DNA from: Roseiconus nitratireducens
GTDB lineage: Bacteria; Planctomycetota; Planctomycetia; Pirellulales; Pirellulaceae
Assembly (NCBI RefSeq): GCF_008629675.1
Contig: NZ_VWOX01000001.1
Location: 248,001-312,000 of the forward strand
Length of the DNA: 64,000 nt
Direction of reading: 5' to 3'
Shown: positions 52,366 to 61,685 of the stretch, in pieces
Position numbering within the stretch: position 1 is the first letter of the stretch
How the letters are laid out: the number at the start of each line of letters is the position of its first letter
Program-made: the position numbers and the translations under genes
The notes under the pieces: model-generated
Databases searched by the model: none
Seen by the model: the letters and a program-made list of their open reading frames with translations, nothing else
What the model was told of the DNA's origin: nothing

Positions 52366-55300
52366 ATGTTGCGTACCAACCTGACTGCGGTCGTCCTGTT
52401 CGCGGTCGTTTCCACGTGCACTTTCGGTGCCATCAGTTCCGCCGAATCGCCGACGCCGACCTCGGTGCGATTCAACCGCGATGTCCGCGCGATCCTGACG
52501 GACAAGTGTTTTGCTTGCCATGGCCCGGATGCGGAAACCGTTGAAGGTGGCTTGCGGTTGGACCTGCGGGCCCAAGCGGTCGACGAGACCGGTGTGATCG
52601 TGCCGGGTGATGCGGAGGCGAGCGAACTGGTTCGCCGGATTGATTCCGGGGATCAGTACGAAGTGATGCCGCCGCCGGAGACGCACAAGCCGTTGACCGA
52701 TGCCGAGCGGGAGGTGTTGCGGCAGTGGATCCAACAGGGCGCCGAGTACGAACCCCATTGGGCCTATTCGCCTATGCGTGTCCCCGATGCGCTGGGCGGC
52801 GAAGGGGACGAAAACTTGACGGCGGTGATCGATCAACTGATCGCCGATCGGTTGGACGCGGAGGGGATCACGCCGGCCGAACCCGCCGACCGCATCACTT
52901 TGATTCGGCGACTCTCGCTGGACCTGACCGGAATTCCGCCGACGCCCGAAGAAGTGGATCGGTTCGTGCAGGACGACTCGGAAGGCGCCTACGCCGCCTT
53001 GGTGGATCGCCTGTTGGCGTCGCAACGGTTTGGCGAGCGGATGGCGATCTATTGGCTGGACCTGGTTCGCTACGCGGATACCGTCGGTTACCACGGAGAC
53101 CAGAATGTGTCGCAGTCGCCTTATCGTGACTACGTCATCAACGCGTTCAACAAGAATCTGCCCTATGATCGATTCATTCGAGAGCAGTTGGCGGGTGATT
53201 TGCTTCCCCATGCGACACTGCAGCAGCAGGTGGCGTCGGGATACAACCGACTGAATCAGACCACCGAGGAAGGTGGGGCGCAAGGCAAAGAATACTTGGC
53301 GATCTACTTTGCCGACCGTGTTCGGAACGTTTCTCAGGTGTTTATGGGTGCAACCATGGGTTGTGCTCAATGCCACGACCACAAGTACGATCCCTACACC
53401 ACAAGGGATTTTTATTCGATCGGTGCCTTCTTTGCCGACTTGGACGAGCGCGGCGTGTATGGAGCTCGCAGCCGACCGCCGATGATCCACGTTCCCGACG
53501 CGCCGCTGCAGGAGAAGCTGGACCAACTGGATCGGGAGATTGCCGACCTGGAATCGGGCGTCCCGGCACTGAAGCAACAATTGCTCGAGCGGCAAGACCA
53601 GTGGGAACGTACCGCATTGGAGCGTCTGGACGAACCTGGTGAAGTCGAGGCCATTTGGGTGGACGATCGCCAGGGGATCGGAGGCGATCGCGGCGAGCGA
53701 TGGGATTATGTCGATGCACAACAAGGGCCGGTGCACAGTGGCGCACTTTCCCGACGGCAGCAAAACGAGGGTTTGGTTCAGCACTTGTTCCAGAATGCCG
53801 AGACGCCATTCGAGGTTTCGGCCGATTCCCGTTTCTACGCCTGGGTGCATTTGGATCCCGATCAACCGCCCCAGGCCGTGATGCTGCAATTCAACGACGG
53901 CAACTGGAATCATCGCATGGTTTGGGGCGGCGACGAGATCCCCTACGGCCGCAAGCCCGAAAGCGACGCCGCCTATCGAAGGGCCGGGGCGTTGCCGGAG
54001 ACGGGGCGGTGGGTGCGACTGGAGGTCCATGCGGAAGAAGTCGGCTTGGCCCCTGGGGCGAAAGTCCACGGCATGGCGTTCACCCAATTCGGCGGATTGG
54101 TTCATTGGGACAAGGCCGGCGCAATTCTTGCCAAAGGAATGCCAGAATCCGTCGCCGCAGCGCTTCGGATCGCTCCGTCGGACCGCACCTCGGAGCAGGC
54201 CGCCGCGGTCGAGGATTACTACCTGAGCCAGGCCGCGGAATTGGTGGAGCGACGTGCTCAGATCGAATCGCTAAGAACACGACGGAAACAATTGTACGAG
54301 TCGGCACCTCAAACGGTGGTGTCCAAGTCCGTGGCGCCGCGGACGATTCGGGTCTTGCCGCGGGGAAACTGGATGGACGATTCCGGTCCCGAGGTCCAGC
54401 CGGCGATCCCCGAGTTTCTTGGCCAGTTGGAAACCGCCGACCGCGCCACCCGATTGGACCTGGCCGAATGGCTTTGTCGTGATGACAACCCGCTGACGTC
54501 GCGGACGATGGCGAACCGCATCTGGTCGCTGCTGTTTGGTCGCGGCATCTGCGCCAGCGTCGACGATCTTGGCGGACAAGGGACGTATCCGTCCTATCCG
54601 GATTTGCTGGATGCCCTGGCGATCGACTTTGTGCAGTCGGGATGGGATATCAAGCACTTGATGCGTTCGATCGCTTTGAGCGCAGCGTACCGTCGATCGT
54701 CGGTTGCGTCGGTCGAATTGAAGCGTCGCGATCCATACAACGACCTGTTCGCCCGCCAGGGGCGATTCGGTCTGCAAGCGGAAACGGTTCGCGATGCCGC
54801 GCTAGCGATCAGCGGTCTGCTGGTTGAACAGCTCGGCGGCCCGAGCGTCCACCCGTATCAACCTGCGGGGTACTACGGTCAGTTGAATTTCCCGCGTCGA
54901 ACGTATCAGGCAGATGCCGGGTCCGATCAGTATCGGCGTGGCCTGTACACACACTGGCAGCGGACTTTCTTGCATCCGATGTTGAAAGCGTTTGACGCGC
55001 CCAGTCGCGAGGAGTGCACGGCCGCTCGCGCCCGGTCCAACACGCCGTTGCAAGCGCTCGTCTTGTTAAACGATCCGACGTTCGTCGAAGCCGCCCGCGT
55101 GTTCGCTGAGCGGACGATGCGAGAAGGCGGCCGCACCGAGGAGCAACGAATTCGCTGGGCTTATCGGGAAGCAGTTTCCCGCGTGCCTCCTCCGGAAATC
55201 GCTGCCGAACTGCACGCCGTCTATGTGAAACACCGACAGTATTACCGGGAGCACCCGGAGGCGGCCGAGCAACTCGTCTCCAACGGTCAGGCTCCGTTGG

Positions 55301-55389
55301 CAACCGATTTGCCGTCCGCGGAGTTGGCGGCTTGGACCAGCGTCGCACGCGTCCTATTGAATTTGCACGAAACCATCACGCGCTACTGA
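52366..55389 (+). CDS. Planctomycete cytochrome c / DUF1549 / DUF1553 protein (1,007 aa)
   Basis: The signal peptide (MLRTNLTAVVLFAVVSTCTF) sets the start at 52366. A planctomycete cytochrome-c-type domain with heme motif CFACH at residues 48-52 is followed by the DUF1549 (PSCyt2) region (LRRLSLDLTGIPPTPEEVDR-type sequence, then MGCAQCHDHKYDPYTTRDFY near 332, a second CxxCH). The C-terminal DUF1553 (PSD1) region has LTSRTMANRIWSLLFGRGIC and SNTPLQALVLLNDPTFVEAA. The middle, about residues 450-650, is a concanavalin-like beta insert. Such proteins are abundant in Pirellulaceae and are almost always paired with a DUF1501 gene, as here seven bases downstream. Their reaction is not established; a redox step in sugar breakdown is suspected. 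Confidence 0.93.
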   Translation: MLRTNLTAVVLFAVVSTCTFGAISSAESPTPTSVRFNRDVRAILTDKCFACHGPDAETVEGGLRLDLRAQAVDETGVIVPGDAEASELVRRIDSGDQYEVMPPPETHKPLTDAEREVLRQWIQQGAEYEPHWAYSPMRVPDALGGEGDENLTAVIDQLIADRLDAEGITPAEPADRITLIRRLSLDLTGIPPTPEEVDRFVQDDSEGAYAALVDRLLASQRFGERMAIYWLDLVRYADTVGYHGDQNVSQSPYRDYVINAFNKNLPYDRFIREQLAGDLLPHATLQQQVASGYNRLNQTTEEGGAQGKEYLAIYFADRVRNVSQVFMGATMGCAQCHDHKYDPYTTRDFYSIGAFFADLDERGVYGARSRPPMIHVPDAPLQEKLDQLDREIADLESGVPALKQQLLERQDQWERTALERLDEPGEVEAIWVDDRQGIGGDRGERWDYVDAQQGPVHSGALSRRQQNEGLVQHLFQNAETPFEVSADSRFYAWVHLDPDQPPQAVMLQFNDGNWNHRMVWGGDEIPYGRKPESDAAYRRAGALPETGRWVRLEVHAEEVGLAPGAKVHGMAFTQFGGLVHWDKAGAILAKGMPESVAAALRIAPSDRTSEQAAAVEDYYLSQAAELVERRAQIESLRTRRKQLYESAPQTVVSKSVAPRTIRVLPRGNWMDDSGPEVQPAIPEFLGQLETADRATRLDLAEWLCRDDNPLTSRTMANRIWSLLFGRGICASVDDLGGQGTYPSYPDLLDALAIDFVQSGWDIKHLMRSIALSAAYRRSSVASVELKRRDPYNDLFARQGRFGLQAETVRDAALAISGLLVEQLGGPSVHPYQPAGYYGQLNFPRRTYQADAGSDQYRRGLYTHWQRTFLHPMLKAFDAPSREECTAARARSNTPLQALVLLNDPTFVEAARVFAERTMREGGRTEEQRIRWAYREAVSRVPPPEIAAELHAVYVKHRQYYREHPEAAEQLVSNGQAPLATDLPSAELAAWTSVARVLLNLHETITRY

Positions 55390-55396
55390 GAATTTC

Positions 55397-56815
55397 ATGT
55401 CCACGCTGCAACGCCGTTTGGCCCGCCGCACGTTCCTGCGTCAAACCGGGATCGGTTCGATTGCGTTGGCCGCCCTGTTGGAAGCCGATGCCAGTCGGCC
55501 CGTGTCTGCCGCGCAATCAGGCTATCAAGGCATCCTGGCTGCGCCCCACCATCGGCCGCGGGTCAAACGTGTCATTCATTTGTGCATGGCGGGCGGACCC
55601 AGTCACTTGGAGACGTTTGACTACAAGCCAACGCTTGCCAAGCTGGACGGTAAAGCCATGCCCGACTCGATCACAGCGGGCCAGCCCATCGCGCAGTTGC
55701 AAGGCAAAGAATTGAAAGTGATGGGGCCGCAACACGAATTCACGCCGCGCGGGAAGAGCGGGTTGCTGATGTCCAACGTGTTCGAGCACATCGGCCAGCT
55801 GGCCGACGAAATGTGCGTGATCAAGTCCATGCACACCGAACAAATCAATCACGATCCGGCGCACACCTTCTTCAACACCGGGACCGCGATCAGCGGACGT
55901 CCTTCAATGGGTTCCTGGGTCCTGTATGGCTTGGGGGCGGAAACGGAAACGCTGCCGGGATTCATCGTCTTGACCAGCGAAGGCGGTGGCCAAAGCCAGC
56001 CCATCAGTTCCCGGCAATGGCATTCGGGGTTTTTGCCAAGCCGCTACCAGGGCGTGCAGATGCATTCCACCGGCAGCCCCGTTCACTACGTGCAGAATCC
56101 GGCCGGCGTGACCACCCAGCAACAACGCGATGTCGTCGACGCAGTCTCCCGAATCAACTCCATCCGAAACGAAACGCTGATGGATCCGGAGATCGACACC
56201 CGATTGGCCGGGTATGAGATGGCGTTTCGGATGCAGGCGTCCGTGCCGGAGCTGACCGAAATGTCGTCCGAGCCGCAGCGGATTCTGGATCTGTACGGTT
56301 GCACGCCCGGTGACGGATCGTTTGCCAGCAATTGTTTGCTGGCTCGCCGCCTCGCCGAACGAGGTGTCCGTTTCATTCAGCTGTACCACCGCGGGTGGGA
56401 TCACCACGGCGGCGTCAAGAAAGGTGTTGCCACGACCGCCAAGTTGGTCGACCAGGCGACCGCGGCATTGATCCAGGATCTGAAGCAGCGGGGCATGTTG
56501 GAAGACACCCTGATTGTGTGGGGCGGAGAGTTCGGACGCACGCCGATGGCCCAGGGAAGCGGTCGCGACCATCACATCAAGGGGTTTTCATTGTGGATGG
56601 CCGGTGGCGGCGTTCGAGGGGGCATGTCTTACGGTCAAACCGATGAGTTCGGGTACAACGCGGTCGAAGACCGGGTGCACGTTCGCGATTTCCACGCCAC
56701 GATGTTGCATCTGTTGGGCATCGATCATCAGCGCCTGACCTACAAGTTTCAAGGATTGGATTTTCGCCTGACCGGCGTCGAAGAAGCACACGTCATCGAC
56801 GACGTGTTGGCCTAG
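55397..56815 (+). CDS. DUF1501 protein with Tat signal (472 aa)
   Basis: RRTFLRQTGIGSIALAALLE at residues 10-29 is a twin-arginine signal, so the folded protein is exported. The DUF1501 (sulfatase-like alkaline phosphatase fold) body shows IHLCMAGGPSHLETFDYKP, INHDPAHTFFNTG, DHHGGVKKGVATTAKLVDQA, VWGGEFGRTPMAQGSGRDHH and FHATMLHLLGIDHQRLTYKF, with His and Asp residues placed as metal ligands. It follows the DUF1549/DUF1553 gene by seven bases, the usual partner. The activity is not known. Confidence 0.93.
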   Translation: MSTLQRRLARRTFLRQTGIGSIALAALLEADASRPVSAAQSGYQGILAAPHHRPRVKRVIHLCMAGGPSHLETFDYKPTLAKLDGKAMPDSITAGQPIAQLQGKELKVMGPQHEFTPRGKSGLLMSNVFEHIGQLADEMCVIKSMHTEQINHDPAHTFFNTGTAISGRPSMGSWVLYGLGAETETLPGFIVLTSEGGGQSQPISSRQWHSGFLPSRYQGVQMHSTGSPVHYVQNPAGVTTQQQRDVVDAVSRINSIRNETLMDPEIDTRLAGYEMAFRMQASVPELTEMSSEPQRILDLYGCTPGDGSFASNCLLARRLAERGVRFIQLYHRGWDHHGGVKKGVATTAKLVDQATAALIQDLKQRGMLEDTLIVWGGEFGRTPMAQGSGRDHHIKGFSLWMAGGGVRGGMSYGQTDEFGYNAVEDRVHVRDFHATMLHLLGIDHQRLTYKFQGLDFRLTGVEEAHVIDDVLA

Positions 56816-56909
56816 CGAATGCCGTTTGCGGGCTGGCGGTTTCCGCCCCGGAGACGCCGATCGATCCCGATTCAACGCGGCCCTTGCATCGAGCCCAGGA
56901 TCGCTTAAA

Positions 56910-56919
56910 GTCTATAGAC
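56910..56919. promoter_or_regulatory. Palindromic candidate operator for the GntR regulator
   Basis: GTCTATAGAC is a perfect 10-base palindrome 24 bases before the start of the GntR/FCD gene, in an AT-rich patch (TTAAAGTCTATAGACCTCT). GntR-type dimers bind such short palindromes, so this may be the autoregulatory operator of the sulfatase operon. Confidence 0.55.
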
Positions 56920-56942
56920 CTCTACAGCGCTCGGCGGACTTG

Positions 56943-57644
56943 ATGAATTGCACCCACGCCCAATTGGCCTATCGGCACCTTCGCGGCCGACTGATCGCCG
57001 GCGAATTTGCCCCCGGCACGCGGATCCGCTACGGGCCGGTCGGGCAGGAGTTGGGGATCAGCGCCACGCCGGTCCGCGAAGCCATGGGCTTGTTGGCCAA
57101 CGAGGGATTCGTCGAGCTCGTCCCGCAGCTGGGCGCGGTCGTTCGGACGGTCAGCCGCGACGAACTGGTCGAGCTGTACGAGATGCGTGAAGCGATCGAG
57201 CCGTACGCAGCCTGCAAGGCCGCTGAACGCGCCAGCGAGACGCAGTTGGAAGCCATCGCTCGAGCCGTTGATCGCATGGAGTCACTCGCGACGAAGGTCA
57301 AGGCGAGCAAATCCGGGGTGGCGGGCAAACGCGAGACGGCGGAGTTCGAAAAGCATGATTTGGCGTTTCACATGCTGGTCATCGAGGCCACCGGGAACCA
57401 GACCATGGTCCGAAGTAGCGAAAGCTCCAATGCCTTGATGCGGGTGTTCGCGACCGAACGTCACGGCTATGACGCTGCCATCATGCGTGCCACGTGCGAT
57501 GACCACACCAAAATCCTGCGGGCGATCCAGCAAGGGAAGGGTCGGCAGGCTGAAGCGGCCATGCGACAGCACATTGTCGCCGGCTTGAATCTGACATTGA
57601 ACACGATCGAATCCAGTCGCAGTCGACGCTGGGAGACACCATGA
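56943..57644 (+). CDS. GntR-family transcription regulator, FadR/FCD subfamily (233 aa)
   Basis: I start at the ATG at 56943 because the winged helix begins immediately ([20 protein letters not shown], then [20 protein letters not shown]). The FCD ligand domain (about residues 75-215) shows [37 protein letters not shown] and [20 protein letters not shown], including the Asp and His residues that usually bind metal. It overlaps the lyase gene by ATGA and probably senses a sugar acid from this pathway. Confidence 0.93.
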   Translation: MNCTHAQLAYRHLRGRLIAGEFAPGTRIRYGPVGQELGISATPVREAMGLLANEGFVELVPQLGAVVRTVSRDELVELYEMREAIEPYAACKAAERASETQLEAIARAVDRMESLATKVKASKSGVAGKRETAEFEKHDLAFHMLVIEATGNQTMVRSSESSNALMRVFATERHGYDAAIMRATCDDHTKILRAIQQGKGRQAEAAMRQHIVAGLNLTLNTIESSRSRRWETP

Positions 57645-58576
57645 CCAACACCAACCGCCCCTTCGTTCCGCTGGCCCTCTCGGGCATCGTGCCTCCGCTG
57701 GTGACGCCCTTGAAGGCTCGTGATCAACTGGATCACTCGGGGCTGGAACGTCTGCTGGAGCACGTGATCCGCGGCGGCGTGTCCGGCGTGTTTCTGTTGG
57801 GCACCACCGGAGAAGCACCCAGCCTGAGTTATCGATTGCGGCGGGAATTGATCCGGCAGGCCGTGGAGATCGTGGACCGCCGCGTTCCGGTGTTGGTGGG
57901 AGTGACCGACACGGCGTTCGTGGAATCAGTTTCGCTCGCCGAGTACGCCGCGGAATGCGGTGCCGATGCGGCCGTGCTGACGACGCCCTACTACTTCCCC
58001 GCCGGACAGACCGAGTTGCTGGCTTACGTCCAGAACATCACGCCGCTGATTCCGCTGCCGCTGATGTTGTACAACATGCCAGGGCTGACCAAGGTCTGGT
58101 TCGAAATTGAAACGTTGTCCGTGTTGACGGAACTGGATTCGATCATCGGGGTCAAAGACAGCAGCGGGGACCTGGACTATTTCCGGCGTCTGTGCGGGTT
58201 GAAATCGGTCCGTCCCGATTGGTCAATTTTTATCGGGCCCGAAGCGAAGCTTCCCGAAGCTTTGGCGATGGGGGGCGACGGCGGCGTGGCAGGTGGTGCG
58301 AACGTCATGCCCGCGGTCTTCGTGGAGTGTTACAACGCGATTCGGGCCGACGACGAGGCGACGCTGCGGTCATGCATGCAGACGATCACCGGATTCGGTG
58401 AAATCTACGACATCGGCAAATATGCCTCGCGTCACATCAAAGCGACCAAGTCCGCGCTGTCGCTGTTGGGCATCTGCGAAGACCTGCCGGCCGACCCCTT
58501 CAACCCGTTCCTGCCGCCCGAGCGGCAACGTGTCGCTGAGATTCTGCAGCGTATCGGAGTGTTGTCCGCCGCGTGA
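57641..58576 (+). CDS. DapA/NAL-family lyase (dihydrodipicolinate synthase family, 311 aa)
   Basis: This class I Schiff-base aldolase family acts on pyruvate plus an aldehyde. The phosphate or carboxylate-binding GTTGE is at residues 54-58, the catalytic Tyr at 144 (LMLYNMPG) and the Schiff-base Lys at 172 (IGVKDSSGD). The (beta/alpha)8 length is normal. In this operon, with a GntR/FCD regulator, a symporter and sulfatases, it more likely splits a 2-keto-3-deoxy sugar acid or a sialic-acid-like compound than serves lysine synthesis. The exact substrate is not shown. Confidence 0.9.
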   Translation: MTNTNRPFVPLALSGIVPPLVTPLKARDQLDHSGLERLLEHVIRGGVSGVFLLGTTGEAPSLSYRLRRELIRQAVEIVDRRVPVLVGVTDTAFVESVSLAEYAAECGADAAVLTTPYYFPAGQTELLAYVQNITPLIPLPLMLYNMPGLTKVWFEIETLSVLTELDSIIGVKDSSGDLDYFRRLCGLKSVRPDWSIFIGPEAKLPEALAMGGDGGVAGGANVMPAVFVECYNAIRADDEATLRSCMQTITGFGEIYDIGKYASRHIKATKSALSLLGICEDLPADPFNPFLPPERQRVAEILQRIGVLSAA

Positions 58577-58620
58577 CGCTCGCTCCGTCCCCCTCCCCCC
58601 TCGTTCCCGAGAGTTTCGTG

Positions 58621-60093
58621 ATGCGTCTTTCCTGCTGGTGCCTGATCCTGCTGTCGCTGGCTCCCGGACCGCTGGTTCGCGGACCGCTGTTGTCCAGCGC
58701 CGTGGCGTCGGAGCATCCGAACGTGTTGTTCATTGCGGCCGACGATCTGCGCTGCGACCTGGAGTCTTACGGTCACCCCTTGGTCCAAACACCGAATCTG
58801 GATCGGCTGGCCGCTCGGGGGACACAATTCGATCGGGCGTACTGCGCCCAGGCGGTGTGCAATCCGTCGCGAAGCAGTCTGCTGACGGGGCGACGACCCA
58901 ACACCCTGCAGCAATACAACCTGTCCAAGCACTTTCGCGAGGCGATCCCGGAGGTTGTTACGCTGCCGCAGCACTTCAAGCAAAACGGCTACTTCACGCA
59001 GGACGTTGGCAAGATCTTTCACAACTGGGTGACTGATATCCATGGCGATCCGGTTTCCTGGTCGGTACCCGCCGTGATGCACTACGCCCGTCACGGCGAT
59101 GACAAGCCGCAGGTCGAAGGCGAATTGCCGCCGAACCTGGCCAGCGACATCAAGTGCGAATGCCGGGACGTGCCCGACGAGGCCTATTTCGACGGTCGGA
59201 TCGCATCGCTGGCGATCCAGGCATTGCGGGAACGCGCCCAAGACGATCAGCCCTTTTTTCTGGCCGTCGGTTTTTGGAAGCCGCACCTGCCCTTCAACGC
59301 GCCCAAGGGGTATTGGGATCTCTATCAACGCGACAAGATTCCCGGCCCGCCCTGCCCACAGTGGCCGGAGGGGACGCCGCGCATCGCCTGGCACAACAGC
59401 CAGGAGTTGTTGGGCAAGAACCCACGCAACTTGACCGAAGAAGCGGCCCAGGAACTTCGGCACGGTTACCTTGCGGCGATCAGCTACATGGATGCCCAGG
59501 TGGGCCGCGTCGTCGACGAATTGGAGCGGCTGAAGCTGGCCGACGACACGCTGATCGTGTTCTGGTCCGATCATGGATTCCAGCTCGGCGATCACACGTT
59601 GTGGGCGAAGACGTCGAATTTCGAAAACGATGCCCGCGTCCCGTTGATCATTGTGCCCCCGGCGTCGCAGCGGTCCGGGACAGTCTCCAATACCGACGCG
59701 ATCGTGGAATTGCTGGACCTTTACCCCACGCTTAGCGAATACTGTGGGCTTCCGGCGCCTGAAGGCCAGGAAGGCGTGAGCTTGAAGCCGTTGATCGACG
59801 GCTCCGTCGATTCCGTCAAACCGGCAGCCCTGACGCAACACCCGCGTCCCTCCTACTACGGCAAAGACAAGGGGATGAAAGCGATGGGGCACAGCGTGCG
59901 GACACCGCGGTACCGATACACCGCGTGGAGGAACCCCGATGACAAGGCACTGATCGGAGAAGAGCTTTACGATCACGATCGCGACGGAATCGAGTCGGTC
60001 AACCGCGTCGACGATCCGGAGTACCGCAAGGAGCTTCCACGGCTGCGACAACTGCTGGATTCGATGGCGGGTGAGGGAGTCAAGACGCAATGA
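58621..60093 (+). CDS. Type I sulfatase, iduronate-2-sulfatase-like (490 aa)
   Basis: The signal peptide (MRLSCWCLILLSLAPGPLVR) places the start at 58621, with GAGAG upstream. The formylglycine motif is CNPSRSSLLTGR with Cys80; metal ligands lie in FIAADDLR (41-42) and in WSDHGFQLGDHTLW. Segments FYLAVGFWKPHLPF-type and GEELYDHDRDG fit the iduronate-2-sulfatase-like subgroup. It hydrolyses a sulfate ester in the periplasm once the Cys is matured by a formylglycine-generating enzyme, not seen in the window. It overlaps the symporter gene by four bases (ATGA). Confidence 0.93.
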   Translation: MRLSCWCLILLSLAPGPLVRGPLLSSAVASEHPNVLFIAADDLRCDLESYGHPLVQTPNLDRLAARGTQFDRAYCAQAVCNPSRSSLLTGRRPNTLQQYNLSKHFREAIPEVVTLPQHFKQNGYFTQDVGKIFHNWVTDIHGDPVSWSVPAVMHYARHGDDKPQVEGELPPNLASDIKCECRDVPDEAYFDGRIASLAIQALRERAQDDQPFFLAVGFWKPHLPFNAPKGYWDLYQRDKIPGPPCPQWPEGTPRIAWHNSQELLGKNPRNLTEEAAQELRHGYLAAISYMDAQVGRVVDELERLKLADDTLIVFWSDHGFQLGDHTLWAKTSNFENDARVPLIIVPPASQRSGTVSNTDAIVELLDLYPTLSEYCGLPAPEGQEGVSLKPLIDGSVDSVKPAALTQHPRPSYYGKDKGMKAMGHSVRTPRYRYTAWRNPDDKALIGEELYDHDRDGIESVNRVDDPEYRKELPRLRQLLDSMAGEGVKTQ

Positions 60094-61685
60094 TCGCGGC
60101 CACTTTCTTTAGTGGATTCGATTGGTTCGTCCTGGTCGCCTACTTCGTCGGCATTCTGCTGCTGGGTTTGTATTTCTGGCGCAGGAATGATTCGGCCGAC
60201 CAGTTCACGGCGGGAGGGCGAACGCTTCCGGGATGGTTGTGTGGCATGTCGATCTTTGCGACCTACCTGAGCAGCATCAGCTACCTGGCGTTGCCGGGGA
60301 AGGCGTTCATCGACAATTGGAACGCGTTCGCATTCTCGCTGGCGCTGCCGCCGGCGGCGGCGATCGCCGTGCGCTACTTTTTGCCCTTGTACCGAGAGTC
60401 CGGGGAGGTGTCCGCGTACTCGCTGCTGGAGCATCGGTTTGGGTTGTGGGCACGGGTGTTCGCAAGTTGTTTTTACCTTCTTTACCAGGTCGCTCGAATC
60501 GGCGTCGTGATGTACCTGATGGCGCTCCCGATGGCCATCTTGTTCGGGTGGGACATTCGCCTGTTGATCGTCGTGACCGGATTGATCGTGACCGCCTACG
60601 CGTTTGTGGGTGGCATCGTGGCGGTGATCTGGGCCGATGCGATCCAAGCGTTTGTGTTGCTGGCCGGCGCCATCGTGGCCGTCGTGATTCTGCTCGCGGG
60701 GTTGCCCGACGGGCCGAGTCAGGTGATGGAAGTGGCTTCGCGCGAGAACAAGTTTTCGCTGGGCGGGAATTCCCTGCTGGAGATTTCGCAGCCGACGATT
60801 TGGGTGGTGCTCGCATTCGGACTGTTCGAAAACCTAAAGAACTTCGGAATCGACCAGAGCTACGTGCAGCGTTACATCGCGTCTCGTAGCGATCGAGAAG
60901 CGGCCAAGAGCGTTTGGCTGGGGGCCTTGCTGTACGTTCCCGTCAGTGCCCTGTTCCTGTTCATCGGAACCGCGTTGTTTGTCTTTTACGAAAGTCATCC
61001 GGCGGAACTGCAGGAAGTCCGCACGATTGTGGCGCGACAAAAACTGATGCAAGCCGGCGTCGACGAGGGGGCGGCGGATTATGCGTCGCAGCTGCAGCAA
61101 ACGGCGGCGGGGTTGGTCGACGAAGATCTCGGGGATCGCGTTTTTCCCCACTTCATCGCATCGCAGCTTCCCACGGGGTTGCGCGGACTACTGATCGCAG
61201 CGGTGTTTGCCGCCGCGATGAGTACGGTGTCGACGTCGTTAAATTCCTCCGCCACGCTGGTGATGAGTGACTTTTACCAGCGGCTATTGCGTCCGGATTC
61301 AAGTGACCGAAGTCGCGTGGGGGTGTTGCGTCTGGCGACCCTGGCGTGGGGGCTGATGGGAACCGCGATGGCGTTGGTGCTGGTTCGATTGACCAACAGC
61401 GCGCTCGACATCTGGTGGACATTGTCCGGAGTGTTGGGCGCGGCAATTATCGGCCTGTTTCTGCTGGGGATCACCTCGCCCCGGTTGCGCGTCCGTCCCG
61501 CGGTGCTGATTCTGCTGGTCGGCGCAGGGCTGATCGCTTGGATGACCTTCTCGCGAACGGCGTACTGGCCCGTTGCCTGGGAGTCCTTTGCAAGTCCGTT
61601 CCATCCGTTCTTGGTGATCGTCCTGGGGCCGACGTTGATGATGGTGTTGGGGCGTGTTTTTTCCAGGGGAGCCGCGATCGAATGA
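60090..61685 (+). CDS. Sodium:solute symporter family transporter (531 aa)
   Basis: At least twelve hydrophobic helices begin with WFVLVAYFVGILLLGLYFW and SIFATYLSSISYLALPGKAF, the SSS-family pattern. GGIVAVIWADAIQAFVLLAG is the typical helix 5-6 signature. The protein would use the sodium gradient to import a small solute. In the operon its partners are a DapA/NAL-family lyase and sulfatases, so a desulfated sugar or sugar acid is the likely cargo. The loop at 305-345 is unusually Ala/Gln-rich. It starts and ends by ATGA overlaps. Confidence 0.93.
   Translation: MIAATFFSGFDWFVLVAYFVGILLLGLYFWRRNDSADQFTAGGRTLPGWLCGMSIFATYLSSISYLALPGKAFIDNWNAFAFSLALPPAAAIAVRYFLPLYRESGEVSAYSLLEHRFGLWARVFASCFYLLYQVARIGVVMYLMALPMAILFGWDIRLLIVVTGLIVTAYAFVGGIVAVIWADAIQAFVLLAGAIVAVVILLAGLPDGPSQVMEVASRENKFSLGGNSLLEISQPTIWVVLAFGLFENLKNFGIDQSYVQRYIASRSDREAAKSVWLGALLYVPVSALFLFIGTALFVFYESHPAELQEVRTIVARQKLMQAGVDEGAADYASQLQQTAAGLVDEDLGDRVFPHFIASQLPTGLRGLLIAAVFAAAMSTVSTSLNSSATLVMSDFYQRLLRPDSSDRSRVGVLRLATLAWGLMGTAMALVLVRLTNSALDIWWTLSGVLGAAIIGLFLLGITSPRLRVRPAVLILLVGAGLIAWMTFSRTAYWPVAWESFASPFHPFLVIVLGPTLMMVLGRVFSRGAAIE

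Noticed and set aside
52234-54105. 623-codon minus-strand frame inside the DUF1549/DUF1553 gene
   Set aside because: It is antisense to conserved heme and DUF1549 motifs; no start signal or domain.
58432-60090. 552-codon minus-strand frame opposite the first sulfatase
   Set aside because: The sulfatase active-site motif and operon coupling are on the plus strand; the antisense frame has no recognisable features.
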